64,000 nucleotides of DNA from GCA-2401735 sp051252095 (GTDB taxonomy: Bacteria > Pseudomonadota > Gammaproteobacteria > Burkholderiales > Methylophilaceae): contig JBPOFK010000013.1 of assembly GCA_051252095.1 (NCBI GenBank), positions 1 through 64,000 on the forward strand, given 5' to 3'. The translations under genes were made by a program, and so were the position numbers. This document shows positions 34,547 to 43,651 of this stretch, in pieces (the stretch's first letter is position 1; each line of letters starts with the position of its first letter). The notes under the pieces are model-generated. The model was not told the origin of the DNA and ran no database searches. It worked only from the letters and a program-made list of their open reading frames with translations.

Positions 34547-35056
34547 TCAGTATTTAATTTCGATAATCTCGAACTCACCCTCGCCTTTTGGCGTATGCAC
34601 GCGAACAATATCGCCAACTGCTTTTCCATGTAGCGCCTTGGCTAAAGGGGAAATCCAAGAAATGTAGCCTTTGCTTGGTTCTATTTCATCTTTCCCAACA
34701 ATACGATAGGTATGTTCGGCATCATTGCCTAGGTTAAAAATAGTCACCCAAGCACCAAAATAAACTTTTTCTAGATGTTGCTGCTCATGGCTATTAACGA
34801 TAACCGCTAAATCCATCCGTTTCATCAAATGGCGGCAACGGCTATCTATTTGACGTAGCCTACGCTTACCGTAAATATAGTCCCCATTTTCGCTACGGTC
34901 ACCATTGCTTGCGGCCCATGCGACTGTGCGTACGACTTCTGGACGCTCTATTTTATAGAGCTGATTAAACTCGGCCTGTAAGGCAGCAAAACCTTGTGGC
35001 GTGATGTAGTTTTTCTCGTCAGCTTGAGCAATTGTTTTTTGTGTTGTTACTTTCAT
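34547..35056 (-). CDS. greB: Transcription elongation factor GreB
   Basis: It rescues backtracked RNA polymerase by stimulating transcript cleavage through its secondary channel. The 169-residue protein has the N-terminal coiled coil with acidic tip residues (GDRSENGDYIYGKRRLRQID, about residues 52-71) and the FKBP-like C-terminal domain ending in HTPKGEGEFEIIEIKY. The GDRSENGDYIYGK tip and extra basic residues favour GreB over GreA. It lies 25 bases downstream of a small membrane protein gene. Confidence 0.94.
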   Translation of the reverse strand: MKVTTQKTIAQADEKNYITPQGFAALQAEFNQLYKIERPEVVRTVAWAASNGDRSENGDYIYGKRRLRQIDSRCRHLMKRMDLAVIVNSHEQQHLEKVYFGAWVTIFNLGNDAEHTYRIVGKDEIEPSKGYISWISPLAKALHGKAVGDIVRVHTPKGEGEFEIIEIKY

Positions 35057-35081
35057 GATATAGCGTCAGCTTGAGATAGAA

Positions 35082-35504
35082 TTATTGTGGAAACATTTCT
35101 TGGTCAATTAATTTTTCAGTGACTACTTTTACATCATTGACATAGTATGGTGTCTCACCAAAACAACTAGATGGCACACCTATGTGTTGCTCGTAGGTTA
35201 AACGGACGCGTTTGCCGACAGTTTCATTGATTCGTTTTGCGATTTCCGGGTCCTTAACGGTGAAATAGAACTTTTCTGCTTGTGTGCCAGGCATAGAAAC
35301 CAGTATCAGCTCACCTTCGTAGGTTTTACATAGAAAACCTTTCTCTGACAGCTTTTGTACATAGCCCGCTCTCTCACCTGAGGAGTAACTCCATGACAAC
35401 ACAGCCCATGTATAAAGCGCAAAAAGGGCGATAGGGATAATTAAAAACATCAACAACCATTTAATCCATTTTGCTGCTTGCATTAACATTTTTTTGTACT
35501 CCAA
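35082..35504 (-). CDS. Small membrane-anchored protein of unknown function
   Basis: A 140-residue protein with one transmembrane segment at about residues 15-38 (WLLMFLIIPIALFALYTWAVL). A compact periplasmic or cytoplasmic domain with an OB-like strand pattern follows: GFLCKTYEGELILVSMPG, FYFTVKDPEIAKRINETVGKRVRLTYEQH, SSCFGETPYYV. Two Cys (in FLCKTY and SSCFGE) could form a disulfide. The pattern recalls a conserved proteobacterial family often mislabelled 6-phosphogluconate dehydrogenase; I would not assign enzymatic activity. Met6 or Met8 are alternative starts. It precedes greB. Confidence 0.75.
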   Translation of the reverse strand: MEYKKMLMQAAKWIKWLLMFLIIPIALFALYTWAVLSWSYSSGERAGYVQKLSEKGFLCKTYEGELILVSMPGTQAEKFYFTVKDPEIAKRINETVGKRVRLTYEQHIGVPSSCFGETPYYVNDVKVVTEKLIDQEMFPQ

Positions 35505-35617
35505 AAATCGTTTACTTTCTATATGAGGCCATTATCCAATAAAACCAACATGCTCACTAAATATTTTATATGCCATAAATAGATGAACAATCTTAGGCAC
35601 TCGTTTAAAATACTGCC

Positions 35618-38359
35618 ATGTCATCTAACGCTTCATCTCATGTCGTCCTCTGCGCAACAACTCGTTTAGCACGAAGCTTGCAAATGACACACCAACGTCA
35701 GGAAATACTCAACAAAGCTAATCAGTGGCAAACACCACAAATCTACACGCTTTCTGATTGGCTTAACCATACGATTGAAACAGCCATTTTACTTGGCGAA
35801 ATTGATGCAGCTAGTGTGCCAACCAATGTGCTGACCGCAATGCAAGAAGGCTTGCTATGGGAACAAAGTATACAGCAATCGCTGAAAACACATATTGCCG
35901 CTGATTTGTTTGATACCTCTGGCCTGGCGAGTGCCGCAATGGAGGCAAACCGCTTAGTTGTTGAATGGCGTTTGAACGTTGATATTACACAAGCTACTGA
36001 AGAAACACAGCAATTTATGCAGTGGCAGGCCGATTTTCAGCATCGCTGCAAAGCAAATAATATGCTGGAAGCTGCACGCTTTGAAGATTGGCAAATCACC
36101 TGTTTGGCACGCGATGCTGGACAGCTACCAAGTCATATACAGCTAGCTGGGTTTGATCGCATACACCCGCATACCAAACGATTAATTACGGTGTTAGAAA
36201 CCCGTGGCGTAACTGTCAGCACTTACAACTTGACATTGCCTACTGTGCAGGATTGTTATCATGTCAATTTAGCAGATCAAGATGCTGAGTGTCGCGCAGC
36301 TGTTGCTTGGACAGCACAAGAACTAGCACAAAAATCCAATACAAAATTGGCGATTGTTGTGCCAGAGTTAGAAACTTTACGGCCTAAATTGTCGGCATTA
36401 CTAGACGATATTTTTCACCCAGAAGCAATCTCGCCAGCACATGCAGAAATTCAACGATGCTATGACTTTACGCTTGGGGTGCCCTTATCAAGTTTGCCTA
36501 TTATTAGTACCGCAATAGACTTATTACGTTTTGCTTGGCAAAAGCAAGCCATACTACAAAACGATATTTCAAAGCTCATACATAGTGTTTATTGGTCAGA
36601 TACTATAGAAGAACGGGATGCGCGCGCGCAATTAGATGCGCGTATGCGACAAGATTGCTCATTAAGCTTAAGCAGCCATCGTTTTATTCGTTTTCTAGAT
36701 CACGCTTGCGAAGGAGAACATGCGCTGAGCCTGCCAGCGCTATTAGCGGACACCAAAGCATTGATGGGTGTTGCGCAAAAAAATAGCCGGCTTGCTAGAC
36801 CAAGCCAATGGGCAGAGACATTTAGCGAAGCGCTTGAACATACGCATTGGCAGGGTAAGCGAAGCATTTCTAGTCATGAGTATCAGGCGGTGGAATCCTT
36901 TAAAAAAGTTTTACAAGACTTTGCTAACCTAGCGCCGCTGATGGGTAACATTAGTGCCAATGAAGCGCTCAAGCGATTAGCGCAATTGTGCAAAAACCAA
37001 ATATTCCAAGCCGAGAGAAAAACACTCCCCTCTATACAGGTCATGGGCATGCTTGAAGCTTGTGCCGAACCGCTAGATGGGTTGTGGGTAATGGGGATGA
37101 ATGATCATGTGTGGCCACCAATTGCACGTCATAACGCGTTACTTCCAGCGGACATCCAACGCTATGCGAAAACGCCTAATGCAAGCAGTGAAGTACAAGC
37201 TGATTTCGCTTTAGCTATTCACCAGCGTTTAATCAAGAGTGCGACGCGGGTCATTTTTTCAAGCGCAATGAAAGATGGCGAACGTGAATTACGCATCAGC
37301 CCGCTTATGCAAGGCTTGACCAAGCTTAGTTATACCCCAAAACTCAGTTTGACTCTGGCAGAGTCATTGGCAGAAGCTTCCCGTCATGATTGGCAATGGT
37401 TAGCAGACCATCAAGCACCGCCCGTCAAATCAGGTGAACATGTAAGTGGTGGTACAGGCCTATTAAAGGCACAAGCTATTTGCCCTGCTTGGGCGTTTTA
37501 TCAATACCGTTTAAATGCCAGAAAACTGGATGAACCAGCCAATGGTTTAGATGTAATGGAACGTGGGAGCCTGGTACATGCTGTGCTTGCAAAATATTGG
37601 GATGGTCGTAGCCAAGAGCAATGGCAAGAAACAATCCCTGACATCTTAAAATCAGAGCTTCTTTCTATTTCAGAAACCGTGTTAGCTACGTTTAACATAG
37701 AACGTAATCATGCATTTTCGGCACGCTTTTTAAGCTTAGAAGCCGCGCGGTTAAGTAAGCTTGTCTTTGCATGGCTGATAGAAGTTGAAATGTTGCGACC
37801 ACAAGGCTTTAACGTCATCGCATGTGAGCAAAGTCATGATATCGATATTGAAGGCATCCGTATAAAGTTAGTCATTGATCGTATTGATTTATTGGATGAT
37901 CAACGCTTGGTCGTGATTGATTACAAAACAGGGCATCAGCTTGATTATAAAAACTGGGCACAAGCGAATATTACAGAGCCGCAGCTGCCTATCTATGCAG
38001 CATTTGTTTTGCAAGAGACAGGCCATGAAATTGGTGCTGTTTGTTATGCCAAAGTGCGCACTGCAGACAATGCTTTTATTGGTGTTGCGGCAGCTTCTGA
38101 ACTCATCCAAGGCGCGACAGTATTTGACGATCTGCGTGGCAGAAAAGTGTTTGATGAGGCTACTTTTCCACATTGGCAAAGCATTGTTAAACATTGGAAA
38201 AGCAGTATTTCTGCGACTGCGATTAGTTTAAAAAATGGCGATGCAGCGGTGAAATTCGATAATGAAAGTCAGCTTGCTTTTTGTGATGTCACACCTTTGT
38301 TGCGCTTACCAGAATGGCAACTGCAATTTGAGCGACAATATACAAAGGACAAAACCTAA
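35618..38359 (+). CDS. PD-(D/E)XK nuclease, AddB-like DNA repair protein
   Basis: A 913-residue protein that resembles the 'probable DNA repair protein' family paired with a UvrD-type helicase (TIGR03623 type, from memory). The N-terminal part is a degenerate helicase-like region without a Walker A motif. The C-terminal nuclease domain starts near residue 610 with the Cys in AICPAWAFYQYRL and has the catalytic LVVIDYKTGHQ (Asp-x-Lys) and EPQLPIYAAFVL (Gln-Tyr). The last 60 residues hold one Cys, so the C-x2-C-x5-C iron-sulfur staple of AddB is not visible. Its stop overlaps the next ATG (TAATG), which means coupled translation with the helicase. Confidence 0.85.
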   Translation: MSSNASSHVVLCATTRLARSLQMTHQRQEILNKANQWQTPQIYTLSDWLNHTIETAILLGEIDAASVPTNVLTAMQEGLLWEQSIQQSLKTHIAADLFDTSGLASAAMEANRLVVEWRLNVDITQATEETQQFMQWQADFQHRCKANNMLEAARFEDWQITCLARDAGQLPSHIQLAGFDRIHPHTKRLITVLETRGVTVSTYNLTLPTVQDCYHVNLADQDAECRAAVAWTAQELAQKSNTKLAIVVPELETLRPKLSALLDDIFHPEAISPAHAEIQRCYDFTLGVPLSSLPIISTAIDLLRFAWQKQAILQNDISKLIHSVYWSDTIEERDARAQLDARMRQDCSLSLSSHRFIRFLDHACEGEHALSLPALLADTKALMGVAQKNSRLARPSQWAETFSEALEHTHWQGKRSISSHEYQAVESFKKVLQDFANLAPLMGNISANEALKRLAQLCKNQIFQAERKTLPSIQVMGMLEACAEPLDGLWVMGMNDHVWPPIARHNALLPADIQRYAKTPNASSEVQADFALAIHQRLIKSATRVIFSSAMKDGERELRISPLMQGLTKLSYTPKLSLTLAESLAEASRHDWQWLADHQAPPVKSGEHVSGGTGLLKAQAICPAWAFYQYRLNARKLDEPANGLDVMERGSLVHAVLAKYWDGRSQEQWQETIPDILKSELLSISETVLATFNIERNHAFSARFLSLEAARLSKLVFAWLIEVEMLRPQGFNVIACEQSHDIDIEGIRIKLVIDRIDLLDDQRLVVIDYKTGHQLDYKNWAQANITEPQLPIYAAFVLQETGHEIGAVCYAKVRTADNAFIGVAAASELIQGATVFDDLRGRKVFDEATFPHWQSIVKHWKSSISATAISLKNGDAAVKFDNESQLAFCDVTPLLRLPEWQLQFERQYTKDKT

Positions 38360-41300
38360 TGCAGCATGAGATCAATTTATCTGCTGCTTTATTACAAGAA
38401 GACAGTCTGAGTCGTCAGCAAGCATTAGCGCATGATTCATTCATCGTAGAAGCGCCAGCTGGCGCAGGTAAAACAGAGTTGTTAACGCAGCGGTTTCTTA
38501 AATTATTAGAAACAGTAGATGCGCCAGAAGAAATTATAGCTATTACTTTTACTAATAAAGCCGCGTCTGAAATGAAATCGCGGATTATGGATAGCTTGCA
38601 GCTGGCAGCAGAAGGCACGCTACCTGAACAGCCGCACAAACAAATTACGTTTAAGCTAGGCCAAATAGTATTAACACGCTCAGACATGCTTGGATGGCAG
38701 CTACTTGATACGCCATCTCGCTTACGCATTTATACTATTGACTCTCTGAGCGCCAATCTCGCAAGGCAAATGCCTTTGCTCAGCCGTTTTGGCACACAGC
38801 CTGGTGTACGTGATGATCCGCGACCATGCTACGAAGAGGCGGCAATGCGAGCTATTGAACATTTAGAGCATCCAGACTATGGTGCCATCATTCATGATGC
38901 CCTGCACTATTTTGACAACGATACTTATAAGCTAACCCAGTTACTGGCAGAGATGCTGTCTAAACGGGATCAATGGCTTCCTTATACGCAAAGCCAGCAT
39001 ACCGCGCATGATGCAGAAGATGCATTAATAAGTATGATTAATGACGATCTTAAAGCTGCTGTAAATGTGCTGCCAACAAGCATTCAAGATAGCCTGATGC
39101 CAATTGCACGCTATGCAGCCAGTCAGCTAGACCAAACACATCCAATAGCGCGACTGCTCGATTGGGATACACACTTAAAAGCAACAAGTGATGCTTTAGG
39201 GCAGTGGCAATCTATCGCTGAACTTTTATTGACTACAGGGGGTAACTTTCGTAAGCGTCTAGATAAAAATATGGGATTGCCACCCACTGGTGAGGCAAAG
39301 CCTTATAAAGAAGCGCTTACGACACTAATAGCAACCTTGCAACAAACCAGTGGTGCCGAAGCCGCCTTATCACGTTTACGTAGTTTGCCTTCACCAAAAC
39401 AAGATGAAACCACATGGCAAATAATTGCCACGCTAGCACAATTACTCCATATTGCCGTTGGTGAATTATGGTTGGTTTTTCAAGCGCATGGCGAAGTGGA
39501 TTTTGTGGAGATTGCACAGCGTGCACTTTTGGCACTGGAAGATACGGCAGGTAATGCTACTGATTTAGCGCTCAAATTTGATTACCGCATCCAACACTTA
39601 TTGGTTGATGAGTTTCAAGATACCAGCCCTTCACAAATCAAATTGATAACAGCGTTAACACGTGGCTGGCAAAAGGAAGATGGCCGTACTTTATTTTGCG
39701 TTGGTGACCCAATGCAGTCTATCTATCGTTTTCGCAAAGCCAATGTCGGTTTGTTTTTACGTGCTACACAACTTGGCATTGGGGATATCAAACTTAGGTC
39801 TTTGAAGCTTTGGCGTAATAATCGGTCATCACCGCCTGTAGTGGAATGGGTGAATCAAGCATTTAGTACGATATTCCCCAGTCAAGACAGTATTAATCGA
39901 GGTGCGATTCAATATCGCCCTTTTGTGGCAACTAAAACTGACAATGACCATGCAGAGGTCGTCGTCCACGCAATGCTAGATGAGAAACCTAGTATAGATG
40001 ATGAAAATGAAGACAACAGTTTATTACTCACAGATATTCGCCAATTAGAGGCAGATCGTATTATTGAAATCATTCAGCAAACACGTCAGCAAAAACCAGA
40101 TGCAAAAATTGCCGTTTTAGTTCGAGCACGCAGCCACTTAACGTCATTGGTAACAGAAATCCGCCGTAATCATCCTAATCTTAGTTTTCAAGCAGTAGAA
40201 ATCGAAGAGTTAGCAAATAGACAAATTGTTCAAGATTTGCTATCACTCACTTATGCTCTTCATCACCGAGCAGATCGTGTGCATTGGCTCGCTATTTTGC
40301 GTGCCCCTTGGTGCGGCCTAACATTAGCGGATTTACACGCATTAGTATCACATGATAAAAGTAGCACCTTGATACAATTAATGTATCAAGAAGACCGCTT
40401 ATCTGCTTTAAGCGAAGATGGTCGCCAACGACTATTCCATGTACGCGAAGTACTTAACCAAGCCATGCAACATGAAGGACGCCAATCGATTAGCCGCTGG
40501 GTGCATGGTGTTTGGTTAATGTTAGGGGGTGCCGATTGCTTATGGGATGCTGGCGATGTACGCGATGTACAAGCATTCTTTGCACGCATTGAAACATTAG
40601 AAAGAACAGGCCAATTTTCGCCGCAACTACTCGCCACTGAAGTCGAAAAGTTATATGCTGCCCCTGATGCAATAGCAGATGATAGCTTGCAATTTATGAC
40701 GATTCATAAATCTAAAGGCTTAGAGTTTGATACTGTTATTTTGCCAGGCTTAGATCGCAAAACTGGGGGTAATGAACAACCTTTATTGCTTTGGGAGGAA
40801 GTATCCTCAGAAAAAACTGAACACACTCAAACTGCCGGCGATATTAGCTTAGTTGCCGCCCCCTACATTCCGAAAGGGTATGCCCAACAAGAAGCTAATG
40901 AAGTAAGCGCCTACGACTACCTAAAAATGTTAGAAAAAGAACGCGCATCTTTTGAAGATGCACGCGTACTTTACGTAGCGGCAACACGGGCAGAACGATG
41001 CTTGCACTTACTCGGCGCTGCAAAAGTAGATGCAAAAGGACAAATCAAAGTACCTAAAAACACATTCCTAGACTTATTGTGGCCAATCGTCCACTATGCC
41101 TTCACTTATGAAGACGCCATTAAACCCAAAGCGACACAACAAACACAGCCATCAGTAGCCTTAGAAGACTTCATACCGCAACTAATCAGGCTGAACAAAC
41201 CAAACAATCCAATTAAACTATCAAAAAATGAAGCTTTTAATAGTTTTAGTGAAAATAGACGGGAGAAGACAACTGATAACAACAAGTTAGATGCTGATAT

Positions 41301-41793
41301 AGGCATATTGACGCATTTATATTTGCAGTTAATTGCTGAAAGCGGCTTAAATAATTGGTCAAAATCACGTATTAACCATTTAAATAATGCAATGCAACGA
41401 TGGTTTAAGCGACAAGGCTATGAAGCAGCAGTAATATCAACAAGCGTAGCGCGTGTCATCTCGTTATTGACCACATGCATTGAAAGCGAGCAAGGTCAGT
41501 GGGTACTAGCCTCTAGAGAATCCGCTGTTAGTGAGCTCGCAATTGAATCTACAACTGAAGGAGCTGTTTCTAAAAAAATCATCGACCGTACTTTTATTGA
41601 GAACAATACGCGCTGGATTATAGATTACAAAACAGTTGAAGTAGACAGCAATACAACTGACCTTGGATTAAAAACGATTGCTACACAATACCAAAGCCAG
41701 TTAGACGCATACGCCACCTTATTTATCCATGAAGGCTTGCCGATCAAAAAAGCGATATTTTTTGTGAGTTTAGGTCAATTATTTGTGTACTAA
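38359..41793 (+). CDS. UvrD/RecB-family helicase-nuclease, AddA-like
   Basis: An 1144-residue superfamily 1A DNA helicase with all motifs: I APAGAGKTEL, Ia ITFTNKAASEM, II LLVDEFQDTSPSQ, III CVGDPMQSIYRFR, V MTIHKSKGLEFDTVILPG, VI LYVAATRAERCLHLL. A C-terminal PD-(D/E)XK nuclease is seen as WIIDYKT and YQSQLDAYATLF. With the preceding gene it forms a two-subunit helicase-nuclease that probably processes double-strand breaks, replacing or supplementing RecBCD. Overlap of one base with the upstream stop supports a 1:1 complex. No Chi-recognition prediction is possible from sequence. Confidence 0.92.
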   Translation: MQHEINLSAALLQEDSLSRQQALAHDSFIVEAPAGAGKTELLTQRFLKLLETVDAPEEIIAITFTNKAASEMKSRIMDSLQLAAEGTLPEQPHKQITFKLGQIVLTRSDMLGWQLLDTPSRLRIYTIDSLSANLARQMPLLSRFGTQPGVRDDPRPCYEEAAMRAIEHLEHPDYGAIIHDALHYFDNDTYKLTQLLAEMLSKRDQWLPYTQSQHTAHDAEDALISMINDDLKAAVNVLPTSIQDSLMPIARYAASQLDQTHPIARLLDWDTHLKATSDALGQWQSIAELLLTTGGNFRKRLDKNMGLPPTGEAKPYKEALTTLIATLQQTSGAEAALSRLRSLPSPKQDETTWQIIATLAQLLHIAVGELWLVFQAHGEVDFVEIAQRALLALEDTAGNATDLALKFDYRIQHLLVDEFQDTSPSQIKLITALTRGWQKEDGRTLFCVGDPMQSIYRFRKANVGLFLRATQLGIGDIKLRSLKLWRNNRSSPPVVEWVNQAFSTIFPSQDSINRGAIQYRPFVATKTDNDHAEVVVHAMLDEKPSIDDENEDNSLLLTDIRQLEADRIIEIIQQTRQQKPDAKIAVLVRARSHLTSLVTEIRRNHPNLSFQAVEIEELANRQIVQDLLSLTYALHHRADRVHWLAILRAPWCGLTLADLHALVSHDKSSTLIQLMYQEDRLSALSEDGRQRLFHVREVLNQAMQHEGRQSISRWVHGVWLMLGGADCLWDAGDVRDVQAFFARIETLERTGQFSPQLLATEVEKLYAAPDAIADDSLQFMTIHKSKGLEFDTVILPGLDRKTGGNEQPLLLWEEVSSEKTEHTQTAGDISLVAAPYIPKGYAQQEANEVSAYDYLKMLEKERASFEDARVLYVAATRAERCLHLLGAAKVDAKGQIKVPKNTFLDLLWPIVHYAFTYEDAIKPKATQQTQPSVALEDFIPQLIRLNKPNNPIKLSKNEAFNSFSENRREKTTDNNKLDADIGILTHLYLQLIAESGLNNWSKSRINHLNNAMQRWFKRQGYEAAVISTSVARVISLLTTCIESEQGQWVLASRESAVSELAIESTTEGAVSKKIIDRTFIENNTRWIIDYKTVEVDSNTTDLGLKTIATQYQSQLDAYATLFIHEGLPIKKAIFFVSLGQLFVY

Positions 41794-41856
41794 ATTTGCC
41801 CTCTTCTACCCAAAAAATCATTGAACTAAAAACGCATCCAAGCTATCCTAAACGCA

Positions 41857-42207
41857 ATGAAAAATTTTATCTGCCTATTAATTATGTTCTGGTTGCCATT
41901 CAGCATGGCAATGGCGCAAATAATGAGTGCCGATATGATGCTTAAGGCTGACTTACATGCAACAGAAACCTACTCAGACGTCTCGCCTGCATGTCACAAA
42001 CAGGTTGAAAGTGAAAATACAAACCAGCAAACATCGCATCAATGCACACATTGCAATGCCTGTTTCTTAGCAAGCGCAGGTGCACTAATCATCAACTCGC
42101 CTGCATTGATTTTACTAGATGCTAATGTAAATAAACACGCTACATTAAGCGTTTCTTTTTCTTCTAGACACTCAGCTCCCGTTATTAAGCCACCTATATT
42201 AAATTAA
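41857..42207 (+). CDS. Small exported Cys/His-rich protein of a copper cluster
   Basis: A 116-residue protein with a signal peptide (MKNFICLLIMFWLPFSMAMA, cleavage near residue 20). The mature part has ACHKQ and a CTHCNAC motif (four Cys and several His and Met), suggesting metal binding, and a hydrophobic segment after it (SAGALIINSPALILLDA). It resembles the CopL/DUF2946-like small proteins encoded at the start of copper-resistance operons; this is inference from size, motif and neighbours. A TolC-like gene with a strong AGGAGG site begins 55 bases later. Confidence 0.65.
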   Translation: MKNFICLLIMFWLPFSMAMAQIMSADMMLKADLHATETYSDVSPACHKQVESENTNQQTSHQCTHCNACFLASAGALIINSPALILLDANVNKHATLSVSFSSRHSAPVIKPPILN

Positions 42208-42262
42208 ATCCTCAGGACAAATCCGTCCATCGTATTTAATTTAAAATGTAGGAGGTTCTCTT

Positions 42263-43651
42263 ATGCAACATATATTCGTTGCGCCTTTAAAGCAATTATT
42301 AACAATCATGCTGATAGCGGGCTTGGCTGGCTGTGCAACATTCAGTCAAGATGGTGGCTTCAACACCGTACAAACGATTACTCAGAAACATATTAAACAA
42401 AAGCCAGTTTGGGCGAATACCGATGCACTTCTTCAAGAAAATGCAGCGCTTACCAGTACACTATTAGCAAAGCCTTTAAGCCAAGATGATGCAGTACAAG
42501 TCGCATTACTGAATAATTCTGGGTTACAAGCAGATTTTTACCAGTTACAAATTGCAGAATCGAATATAGTGCAAGCTGGACGACTACCAAACCCGCGCTT
42601 TTCAATGCTTTATGCCAGAAATAACGGTGATTATAAAATTGAACAAGTATTCACAATGAATCTAATGGCATTGTTCACTTTGTCTAAAGCGACTGAAATA
42701 GAAAAACAACATTTTGTAACTCAACAAAATCAAATTGCTATCAACATATTAGGTTTGGCCAGGCAAACGCGTAATGCTTACATTGACGCACTAGCGATGC
42801 AACAGAAACTTGATTATCTGGAGCAGGTAATGCTATCCGCACAGGCATCTGGTGAGCTAGCATCGCGCATGCATCAAGCAGGTAACTGGAGCCAGCTACA
42901 AGCGGATAAAGAACAAAGTTTTCTAATCGAAAATACACTTGTATATCAGCAAGCAAAATACGACTGTATTCAAGCTAAAGAAAAATTAACAAAATTATTA
43001 GGGTTAACGCACCCAGACGATTTTAATCTACCTGCAAGACTATCAAACCTTCCTGAAAAACAACAAGACTTAAAAAAAATTAGCGCAGATGATTTTGCTA
43101 AGCGTCTGGATTTGCAGCAAACCAAATCCAACACGCAAGCATTAGCAAATCAGCTAGGGTTAACAAAATCAACACGCTTGATTAACGTATTAGAGCTTGG
43201 GCCTGCTCGCGTATTGGAAGGACGGCGCAGTGACCCTTCAAAGAAAGGCATAGAAATCAGTTTTGAGTTACCGCTTTTTGATTGGGGCACTGCACGTGTT
43301 AAGCGTGCAGAAGCACGCTATATGCAAGCATTAAATGAAGCGAAACAACAGGCTATTATTGCCGCCTCAGAAGTTCGCCAACAGTATGATTTGTATACAA
43401 CACGATACGCTATCGCACAAAATTATCGCGATCAAATCATCCCGCTAAGAAAGCGCTTACTTGACGAAAGTCTACTACGCTATAACGGCATGCTGATTAG
43501 CCCTTTTGAATTAATGCAAACAGCGCGCGAACAGGTATTAGCTGTTAATCAATATATGATTGCACTCAGAGACTTCTGGTTAGCAGAAAGTGATTTAGAA
43601 ATGGCATTAGTCGGTTCGCCCATTGCATCAAAAGGAGATCTAACACAATGA
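42263..43651 (+). CDS. TolC-family outer-membrane efflux lipoprotein
   Basis: A 462-residue outer-membrane channel component. The lipobox LAGCATF puts the lipidated Cys near residue 24. Two OEP repeats are seen, with long helical segments (ALLNNSGLQADFYQLQIAESNIVQAGRLPNPRFS; QLIISPFELMQTAREQVLAVNQYMIALRDFWLAES). It is of the CusC/OprM size class, but no inner-membrane pump or adaptor gene is adjacent. The strong ribosome site AGGAGG lies 8 bases before ATG 42263. Its stop overlaps the multicopper oxidase ATG (ATGA), so the two are translationally coupled; copper efflux or copper-oxidase-linked transport is inferred. Confidence 0.85.
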   Translation: MQHIFVAPLKQLLTIMLIAGLAGCATFSQDGGFNTVQTITQKHIKQKPVWANTDALLQENAALTSTLLAKPLSQDDAVQVALLNNSGLQADFYQLQIAESNIVQAGRLPNPRFSMLYARNNGDYKIEQVFTMNLMALFTLSKATEIEKQHFVTQQNQIAINILGLARQTRNAYIDALAMQQKLDYLEQVMLSAQASGELASRMHQAGNWSQLQADKEQSFLIENTLVYQQAKYDCIQAKEKLTKLLGLTHPDDFNLPARLSNLPEKQQDLKKISADDFAKRLDLQQTKSNTQALANQLGLTKSTRLINVLELGPARVLEGRRSDPSKKGIEISFELPLFDWGTARVKRAEARYMQALNEAKQQAIIAASEVRQQYDLYTTRYAIAQNYRDQIIPLRKRLLDESLLRYNGMLISPFELMQTAREQVLAVNQYMIALRDFWLAESDLEMALVGSPIASKGDLTQ

